Assembly (NCBI GenBank): GCA_002429375.1
Contig: DIZP01000047.1
Span: 34,803-39,868 of the forward strand
Source: a bacterium UBA6025
GTDB taxonomy: Bacteria; Patescibacteriota; Saccharimonadia; Saccharimonadales; Saccharimonadaceae
DNA length: 5,066 nt
Reading direction: 5' to 3'
Shown: positions 1-4,052 of the stretch, piece after piece
How positions within the stretch are numbered: the first letter of the stretch is position 1
How the letters are laid out: each line of letters starts with the position of its first letter
Notes under the pieces: model-generated
Told to the model about the DNA's origin: nothing
Database searches by the model: none
What the model saw: the letters and a program-made list of their open reading frames with translations, nothing else
Position numbers and translations under genes: made by a program

Positions 1-835
1 CCTGCAGCAGTCGACTACGAAGGACGCTCATGGCTTTTTCTTTGTTCTTGATCTGCGATTTCTCGTCTTGGTTGGTGACGACCAAGCCAGTCGGCAGGTG
101 GGTGATGCGGACGGCGCTGTCAGTGGTGTTAACTGATTGGCCGCCATGGCCTCCGGCGCGGTAAACGTCGATCTTTAGGTCGTTGGCACTGATTTCGACG
201 TCGGTTTCGGCGGCTTCGGGCAAGACGGCGACCGTCACCGTGCTGGTGTGAATCCGACCCTGGGATTCGGTGGCCGGGACGCGTTGGACGCGGTGGACGC
301 CAGACTCAAATTTAAGCTTTGAATAGGGGGCATCGCCCTTGACGCTGAAAATAACTTCTTTGTAGCCGCCGGTATCGTTGGCGCTTTCGCTGATAAGCTC
401 GGTGCGAAGCGAGTGGGTCTCACAGTAACGCAAGTACATACGGTACAGCTCGGCCGCGAACAGACTGGCTTCGTCGCCCCCAGCCCCAGCGCGAATTTCA
501 ATAATGACATTCTTTTCGTCGTTCGGGTCTTTTGGCGCTAACATAATAAAGAGGTCATTTTCGAGTCGCTCGAGTCGTTCGTCGATATCGCTGACTTCCA
601 ACTTGGCCAGCTCGGCCAGCTCGTCGCTACCGCCCATCAGGGCTTTGGCTTCAAGCAACTGGGCTTCGAGAGTTTGGCGCAGGACGGCTTTATCCAAGAT
701 TGCCTCAAGTTCGGTGAAACGCTTGTTTTTAATGGTGTAGTCGTCGGCGGTGTAGGCGTCAGGGCGAGCCAAAAAATCACCTAGCTGCTTTTGCTCGGTT
801 TGGAGTTCGTTAATATTGAGACTAATCTTTGGCAT
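1..835 (-). CDS. prfA: Peptide chain release factor 1 (RF1), 3' end cut by the window edge
   Basis: RF1 recognises UAA and UAG in the ribosomal A site and triggers hydrolysis of peptidyl-tRNA. I translated 278 codons from the minus strand. An N-terminal helical region (about residues 1-105) is followed by the PCRF domain with GAGGDEA at 117-123, then HRVQRVPATESQGRIHTS, in which PAT (187-189) is the RF1-type stop-codon-reading tripeptide. RF2 would have SPF here. The catalytic GGQ is at 231-233 in a GGHGGQSVNTTDSAVR context; the residue before GGQ is His where E. coli has Ala. About 80 C-terminal residues of a usual 355-360 are outside the window. The start is fixed: an in-frame TAA lies at 847-845, four codons upstream, and a purine-rich AAGAAGAAG precedes the ATG. 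It follows rpmE on the same strand, a common bacterial order, in which prmC (the GGQ methyltransferase) often comes next, here beyond the edge. A terminator hairpin separates it from rpmE and I see no convincing promoter of its own. Confidence 0.97.
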   Translation of the reverse strand, partial: MPKISLNINELQTEQKQLGDFLARPDAYTADDYTIKNKRFTELEAILDKAVLRQTLEAQLLEAKALMGGSDELAELAKLEVSDIDERLERLENDLFIMLAPKDPNDEKNVIIEIRAGAGGDEASLFAAELYRMYLRYCETHSLRTELISESANDTGGYKEVIFSVKGDAPYSKLKFESGVHRVQRVPATESQGRIHTSTVTVAVLPEAAETDVEISANDLKIDVYRAGGHGGQSVNTTDSAVRITHLPTGLVVTNQDEKSQIKNKEKAMSVLRSRLLQ

Positions 836-860
836 AACTTCTTCTTACAGTATGGCATAT

Positions 861-889
861 AAAAAGAGACTACGTAAAGTAGTCTCTTT
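861..889 (-). terminator. Rho-independent terminator after rpmE
   Basis: A perfect 11-bp inverted repeat (863-873 with 879-889) encloses a 5-nt loop. Read on the minus strand it gives AAAGAGACTAC, loop TTTAC, GTAGTCTCTTT, then more T (five T in a row at 865-861). It begins 12 bases after the rpmE stop and ends about 25 bases before the prfA start. On the plus strand the T run is only three long, so it should work in the rpmE direction. As prfA has no clear promoter, termination is probably partial, letting a fraction of transcripts continue into prfA. The stem has only four G-C pairs, which fits incomplete efficiency. Confidence 0.8.
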
Positions 890-900
890 CAAGAGCAGTC

Positions 901-1227
901 TTATTGCTCGGTGTTGGCTTTTTTGGCTTTAACGGCGGCAGCTTTTTTGGCTTTGCTGGCCAAAGCGGTTTTTCGAGATTCGGCTGCGGCAAATTTAGCT
1001 CGGTAGCGGTCGACACGGCCTTCGGTGTCGATAATCTTCTCTTCGCCCGTAAAGAACGGGTGAGAAGCGCTTGAGATGTGGACTTTAACGAGTGGGTACT
1101 CGTTGCCATCTTCCCATTTAATTTTGTCGGTGGTCTGCGTCGTTGACTGTGTCAAAAAGGCAAACCCAGCCACGTCATCGCTAAATACGACGGGACGATA
1201 TTCGGTTGGGTGTAGGTTAGTTTTCAT
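901..1227 (-). CDS. rpmE: 50S ribosomal protein L31, type B (cysteine-free)
   Basis: L31 is a large-subunit protein that helps form the intersubunit bridge near the 5S rRNA/central protuberance. The 108-residue product starts MKTNLHPTEYRPVVFSDD and carries WEDGNEYPLVKVHISSASHPFFTG (38-61) followed by DTEGRVDRYRAKF (67-79). This is the type-B pattern. There is no cysteine, so the zinc-binding CxxC form is excluded. Type-B L31 is normally about 80-90 residues; here residues 80-108 form an extra Ala/Lys-rich basic tail likely to contact rRNA. The start is the family's usual Met and no longer reading is plausible, because the -10 promoter element lies just 9 bases upstream of the ATG. No Shine-Dalgarno is visible (AGCCCTCAT precedes ATG), consistent with leaderless translation. 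It is followed by a terminator and then prfA. An overlapping frame at 870-1109 is a shadow. Confidence 0.95.
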   Translation of the reverse strand: MKTNLHPTEYRPVVFSDDVAGFAFLTQSTTQTTDKIKWEDGNEYPLVKVHISSASHPFFTGEEKIIDTEGRVDRYRAKFAAAESRKTALASKAKKAAAVKAKKANTEQ

Positions 1228-1236
1228 ATGAGGGCT

Positions 1237-1265
1237 ATTGTATCTGTTTATGAGGTAATTGTCAA
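1237..1265 (-). promoter_or_regulatory. Sigma-70 promoter of rpmE, giving a near-leaderless mRNA
   Basis: On the minus strand TTGACA (1265-1260, full consensus) and TACAAT (1242-1237, five of six) are separated by exactly 17 bases. A start site 7-10 bases beyond the -10 box falls at 1230-1227, which is at or within three bases of the rpmE ATG (1227-1225). The transcript would therefore have a 5' leader of only about 0-3 nt. The promoter quality is seen directly; the start site is inferred from usual -10 to +1 distances. Confidence 0.85.
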
Positions 1266-1277
1266 AGGCGGTAAGCC

Positions 1278-1306
1278 TTGAAATTTATTGTCCAAGGGGT
1301 TATAAT
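1278..1306 (+). promoter_or_regulatory. Sigma-70 promoter of rpsB-tsf
   Basis: TTGAAA (1278-1283, five of six) and TATAAT (1301-1306, full consensus) are separated by 17 bases. Transcription should begin near 1312-1314, leaving a leader of about 86 nt before the rpsB ATG. It stands back to back with the rpmE promoter: only 12 bases lie between the two -35 boxes, so two RNA polymerases could hardly bind at once. This is as strong a promoter as expected for a ribosomal protein operon. Confidence 0.87.
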
Positions 1307-1312
1307 CATTAG

Positions 1313-1398
1313 GTAAATTATTTTAACGACACAACCCGCGCAATAAAAACTCCTGAAACCATCAGGCGCGCGGGTGAGGAAAAAGGAGTTCAAACATT
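1313..1398 (+). promoter_or_regulatory. Structured rpsB leader with sequestrable Shine-Dalgarno (candidate S2-responsive element)
   Basis: The 5' leader contains an 8-bp perfect GC-rich stem, ACCCGCGC (1334-1341) with GCGCGGGT (1368-1375). Inside it CCTGA (1352-1356) can pair with TCAGG (1362-1366) around the loop AACCA. Outside it lies a Shine-Dalgarno AAGGAG (1383-1388), 10 bases from the ATG. AACTCCT (1348-1354), in the interior of the outer stem, is exactly complementary to AGGAGTT (1384-1390), which contains the Shine-Dalgarno core. That pairing would make an H-type pseudoknot and excludes the inner stem, because 1352-1354 are shared. In E. coli S2 represses rpsB-tsf through its leader; a similar feedback role here is inference. 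No T run follows the stem, so it is not a terminator. Confidence 0.6.
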
Positions 1399-2127
1399 AT
1401 GACAGTAGTTGTCGATATTAAAGCCTTGCTCGAAGCAGGCGTACACTTTGGTCATAAGACCAGCCGTTGGCACCCTAAAATGGCGCCATACATCCACAGT
1501 AAACGTCAGGACAGCCACATTATTGACTTGACCAAGACCGTCGAAGGCCTCGATGTGGCTTTGCCATTTTTAACTAAGGTCGTGGCGAGCGGTAAACAAG
1601 TTTTGTTTGTTGGCACCAAAAAGCACACCAAAGAAATTGTTCGTACCACCGCTGAATCACTGAATCAACCATATGTCACCGAACGATGGCTTGGTGGCAT
1701 TTTGACCAACGTCGCTACCGTCGGCCAACAGATCAAGAAACTAAAAGATCTTGAAAAGCGGATGGCCTCGGGTGACCTTGAAAAGCGTTACAACAAGCTG
1801 GAAGTCCAGCGCTTCCAAGAAGATATTGACGAGCTGAACGGTAAATACGGTGGTATCAAAGACCTCAACGGCAAACCAGGTGCATTATTTGTCATCGACG
1901 TCATCGGTGATATCAACGCCATCAAAGAAGCTAAAACACTTGGCGTTCCTGTGGTCGCTGTAGTTGATACTAACGCTGACCCTTCACTGATTGACTACGT
2001 CATTCCCGGTAACGATGACGCCATCAAGGGCATTCAGTTGCTACTCGATTATGCCGCCGCCGCCGTTCGCGAAGGCGCTGGTGCTGAAAAAGCAGCTGAC
2101 AAAGAAGCTGTCAAAGAGGAGAAATAA
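1399..2127 (+). CDS. rpsB: 30S ribosomal protein S2
   Basis: S2 sits on the back of the 30S subunit between head and body and is needed for S1 docking (where S1 exists) and efficient initiation. The 242-residue product matches the family along its whole length: GVHFGHKTSRWHPKM (14-28), ERWLGGILTN (95-104), a long helical hairpin at about 108-155 ending in GGIKDL, a beta strand ALFVIDVIGD (162-171), and VVDTNADPSLIDYVIPGNDDAI (188-209). The length is typical of S2, and the last 20 or so residues are an Ala/Glu/Lys-rich flexible tail. The start is preceded by AAGGAG ten bases upstream and by a structured leader that may control its translation. It shares a transcript with tsf, whose Shine-Dalgarno lies in the final codons of rpsB; two bases separate the genes. 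The rpsB-tsf pairing is nearly universal in bacteria. Confidence 0.99.
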   Translation: MTVVVDIKALLEAGVHFGHKTSRWHPKMAPYIHSKRQDSHIIDLTKTVEGLDVALPFLTKVVASGKQVLFVGTKKHTKEIVRTTAESLNQPYVTERWLGGILTNVATVGQQIKKLKDLEKRMASGDLEKRYNKLEVQRFQEDIDELNGKYGGIKDLNGKPGALFVIDVIGDINAIKEAKTLGVPVVAVVDTNADPSLIDYVIPGNDDAIKGIQLLLDYAAAAVREGAGAEKAADKEAVKEEK

Positions 2128-2129
2128 CC

Positions 2130-2726
2130 ATGGGCGTATCAATTGACGACATCAAAAAACTCAAAGAACTGACTGGTATCGGTTTGACTGACGCCAAGGC
2201 TGCACTGGTCGAAGCCGAAGGTAACTTTGATAAAGCCCTGGAAGCGCTTCGTAAAAAAGGCGTCACCAAAGCCGAGAAAAAAGGCGACCGCGAAGCTCGC
2301 GAAGGTATTATCGACAGCTACGTCCACAGCGGACGAATCGGAGTCCTGGTGGAAGTCAACTGCGAGACCGATTTCGTAGCCCGTCTTGATGCTTTCAAGA
2401 CATTCGCCCACGAGATTGCGCTGCAGATTGCCGCGATGGCACCGCTGTACGTCAGTGAAGCCGATATTCCCGCCGAAGAGCTGGAACGCGTCCGGAGCGA
2501 AGCCTCGGAACGGGTCAAAGCCGAAGGCAAACCAGCGGCTATCGCCGAAAAGATCGTGGCTGGTCAGGTCAAGAAGAACTTTGACGAAAAAGTCCTCCTC
2601 AACCAGACTTATATCAAGAATGATAAACAGACCGTCAACGATTTCTTGAAAGAGAACGTTGCCATCCTCGGCGAAAACATCGTCATCCGCCAGTTCAAGC
2701 GTATCGAACTTGGTGTCACTGAGTAA
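2130..2726 (+). CDS. tsf: Translation elongation factor Ts, compact form
   Basis: EF-Ts is the nucleotide exchange factor that releases GDP from EF-Tu. The product has 198 residues. An N-terminal UBA-like domain (1-45, IDDIKKLKELTGIGLTDAKAAL region) is followed by the core domain with YVHSGRIGVLVEVNCETDFVAR (64-85). TDFVAR contains the Asp-Phe pair (81-82) that intrudes near the Mg2+ site of EF-Tu. The C-terminal end IVIRQFKRIELG closes the domain. E. coli EF-Ts has about 283 residues with a duplicated core and a coiled coil; this one has the short Thermus-like layout, with a single core, expected to work as a dimer (inference). AGAGGAG at 2115-2121, inside the end of rpsB, gives a good ribosome-binding site eight bases before the ATG, so the two genes are likely translationally coupled. 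A terminator follows. pyrH, the usual next gene, is absent. A long frame on the opposite strand (2139-2921) is a codon-bias shadow. Confidence 0.98.
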   Translation: MGVSIDDIKKLKELTGIGLTDAKAALVEAEGNFDKALEALRKKGVTKAEKKGDREAREGIIDSYVHSGRIGVLVEVNCETDFVARLDAFKTFAHEIALQIAAMAPLYVSEADIPAEELERVRSEASERVKAEGKPAAIAEKIVAGQVKKNFDEKVLLNQTYIKNDKQTVNDFLKENVAILGENIVIRQFKRIELGVTE

Positions 2727-2749
2727 GAGCGAACCGCTAATAGTTGCAG

Positions 2750-2775
2750 AAATCGCTCCGAAAAGGGCGATTTTT
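2750..2775 (+). terminator. Rho-independent terminator after tsf
   Basis: AAATCGCTC (2750-2758) pairs with GGGCGATTT (2765-2773) as a 9-bp stem with one G-U pair around the loop CGAAAA. The stem runs into TTTTT (2771-2775), so only two T stay unpaired if the stem is fully zipped. It begins 23 bases after the tsf stop and would end the rpsB-tsf transcript, at least partly. The extended -10 promoter of frr starts at its last T, so termination and re-initiation are packed into about 35 bases. Confidence 0.72.
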
Positions 2776-2783
2776 GCTATAAT
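2775..2783 (+). promoter_or_regulatory. Extended -10 promoter for frr-uppS-rseP
   Basis: TGCTATAAT is an extended -10 element (TGn followed by a full-consensus TATAAT at 2778-2783). No -35 box is found at the right distance, as is usual for this promoter class, because that region is the terminator stem. The expected start site is near 2790, giving a leader of about 19 nt that still contains AAGAGGA (2800-2806), placed only 2-3 bases from the frr ATG. The match is seen directly; activity is inferred. Confidence 0.65.
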
Positions 2784-2808
2784 TAAGACAAAGTAAGAAA
2801 AGAGGACT

Positions 2809-3363
2809 ATGTTTGATACCAAGCCGTATGAGGAAAAGTTTGAGCTCGCGATTGCGCATTTTGAAGAGGAGCTAAAAAAAATTCGTACTGGACGGTCACA
2901 CCCTGCCATGCTTGATGGCATTTTGGTTGAAGTCTATGGACAAAAAACACCGCTTAACCAAGTGGCCAACATTACGGCCCCCGAGCCGCAGCTGCTTCAA
3001 GTCACGCCGTTTGATCCGAGCAACGTCCAACCAGTCGCGGCCGCCATTCGGGCTGACCAGTCGCTGGGCTTTAATCCGAGTGATGATGGTCGGATTGTAC
3101 GTGTACCGGTCCCGTCTCTGACTGAAGACCGTCGTCGCCAGCTCGTCAAACAAACGGGTGAAAAAGTCGAAGAGGCTCGTATCGCTCTGCGCAATATTCG
3201 CCAAGATGCCCTCAAGGATGCGAAACGCAAAAAAGACAATAAAGAACTGTCAGAAGACGATGTTAAACGGATTGAAAAAGGCATCGATGATGACATAGCA
3301 ACGCACAACGCCAAGATTGATGCAATTTTTAGAGCCAAAGAAAAAGATATTCTGACAATCTAA
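2809..3363 (+). CDS. frr: Ribosome recycling factor (RRF)
   Basis: RRF, together with EF-G, splits the post-termination ribosome so that subunits can be reused. The 184-residue length is almost identical to the usual 185. Domain I helices lie at about 1-28 and 103-184, and domain II (30-102) is inserted between them. Conserved stretches are KKIRTGRSHPAMLDGILVEVYG (23-44), RIVRVPVPSLTEDRRRQLVKQ (95-115) and EEARIALRNIRQDALKDAKRKKDNKELSEDD (121-151). Arg131 matches the essential Arg132 of E. coli RRF. The start is placed so that KIRTGR falls at the same distance from Met as in E. coli RRF. A GAGGA Shine-Dalgarno is present but unusually close to the ATG. The gene is the first of a unit separated from tsf by a terminator and an extended -10 promoter. 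Its stop shares one base with the uppS start (TAATG). Confidence 0.99.
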   Translation: MFDTKPYEEKFELAIAHFEEELKKIRTGRSHPAMLDGILVEVYGQKTPLNQVANITAPEPQLLQVTPFDPSNVQPVAAAIRADQSLGFNPSDDGRIVRVPVPSLTEDRRRQLVKQTGEKVEEARIALRNIRQDALKDAKRKKDNKELSEDDVKRIEKGIDDDIATHNAKIDAIFRAKEKDILTI

Positions 3364-4052
3364 TGACCGACGTTACTCCTCGCCATATCGGCTATATTAT
3401 TGATGGGAATCGTCGTTGGGCCAAGAAGCACGGTCTGCCGACGTACGAAGGACACTTGGCCGGTTACAATGCCATCCACGAAGTCACTAAGGCAACCTTT
3501 GATGCTGGCGTCGAATACGTTTCGGCGTATATTTTTAGCACCGAAAATTGGAAACGGAGCGAAGATGAAGTTCGCAAATTGATGGGACTGGTGCTGAGGC
3601 TCTTAAAGTCTGATTTGCACATCTTCAACGATAACAACATCAAGCTGAAGGTGCTCGGCTCGTTCGATCGGGTTGATAAAAAAATCCTCAAAGCCATCGC
3701 TGAAGCTGAAGCGCAAACCGCCGATAATACCGGTGGGACCTTTGCGGTCTGTTTTAACTACGGCGGACAAATTGAAATTACAGATGCGGTTAAAAAAATT
3801 GTTCAATCGGGTGTCGCGAGCGACGATATCACCCCTGAGTTGATAGAGGCAAACCTTTATCAACCCGAGATACCGCCGCTCGATTTGATCGTCCGATCGA
3901 GTGGAGAACACCGTTTATCTAACTTTATGTTGTGGCGATCGGCCTATGCCGAACTCTTGTTTCTTGATAAGCTGTGGCCAGATATGACAAAAGACGATGT
4001 AACGGATATACTGAAAGAATATAGTACTCGCGCACGGCGCTTTGGAGGATAA
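3363..4052 (+). CDS. uppS: Isoprenyl (undecaprenyl) diphosphate synthase
   Basis: A cis-prenyltransferase that extends a short allylic diphosphate with isopentenyl diphosphate units to make the polyprenyl carrier lipid for cell-wall and glycan export; it acts at the inner face of the membrane. In the 229 residues, HIGYIIDGNRRWAKKHG (8-24) holds the catalytic Asp14 (Asp26 in E. coli). FSTENW is at 58-63 with Arg65. NYGGQIEI (132-139) and DLIVRSSGEHRLSNFMLWRSAYAEL (174-198) follow, the latter with Arg178, Arg184, Ser186 and Glu197 matching E. coli Arg194, Arg200, Ser202 and Glu213. All key residues are present. It is about 24 residues shorter than the E. coli enzyme. NRRWA and RSSGE differ from the E. 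coli NGRWA and RTGGE, so the product chain length cannot be fixed from sequence. The start overlaps the frr stop by one base with no Shine-Dalgarno, suggesting translation by re-initiation. The usual downstream cdsA and dxr are missing. Confidence 0.96.
   Translation: MTDVTPRHIGYIIDGNRRWAKKHGLPTYEGHLAGYNAIHEVTKATFDAGVEYVSAYIFSTENWKRSEDEVRKLMGLVLRLLKSDLHIFNDNNIKLKVLGSFDRVDKKILKAIAEAEAQTADNTGGTFAVCFNYGGQIEITDAVKKIVQSGVASDDITPELIEANLYQPEIPPLDLIVRSSGEHRLSNFMLWRSAYAELLFLDKLWPDMTKDDVTDILKEYSTRARRFGG
4044..4048 (+). promoter_or_regulatory. Shine-Dalgarno of the rseP-like gene inside the last codons of uppS
   Basis: GGAGG lies four bases before the ATG at 4053 and is formed by the two glycine codons (GGA GGA) that end UppS. 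The uppS TAA (4050-4052) directly abuts the ATG with no intervening base. This site fixes the start of the protease gene and ties its translation to uppS. The spacing is short but workable. Confidence 0.75.

Noticed and set aside
836..880. A promoter for prfA (TTTACG then CATACT on the minus strand) downstream of the terminator
   Set aside because: The -35 match is poor, the spacing is 18, the sequence overlaps the terminator stem, and the start site would fall within the prfA ribosome-binding site.
870..1109. Minus-strand frame of 79 codons overlapping rpmE
   Set aside because: It is a shifted frame of the L31 gene; its Lys/Pro/Leu-rich product matches nothing and it has no separate signals.
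1276..1297. Inverted repeat CCTTG/CAAGG with 12 bases between, inside the rpsB promoter, as a possible operator
   Set aside because: The arms are only 5 bp, the match is common by chance, and the position is explained by the -35 box and spacer.
1334..1375. GC-rich stem in the rpsB leader as a transcription terminator or attenuator
   Set aside because: It is followed by GAGGAAAAAGG and not by a T run, so intrinsic termination is not expected on the plus strand.
2139..2921. Open frame of 260 codons on the minus strand, antisense to tsf and the start of frr
   Set aside because: It mirrors the codon bias of tsf, resembles no family I know, is rich in Phe/Asp/Val as antisense frames of Lys/Glu-rich genes are, and lies across a terminator and promoter. 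tsf is unmistakable on the plus strand.
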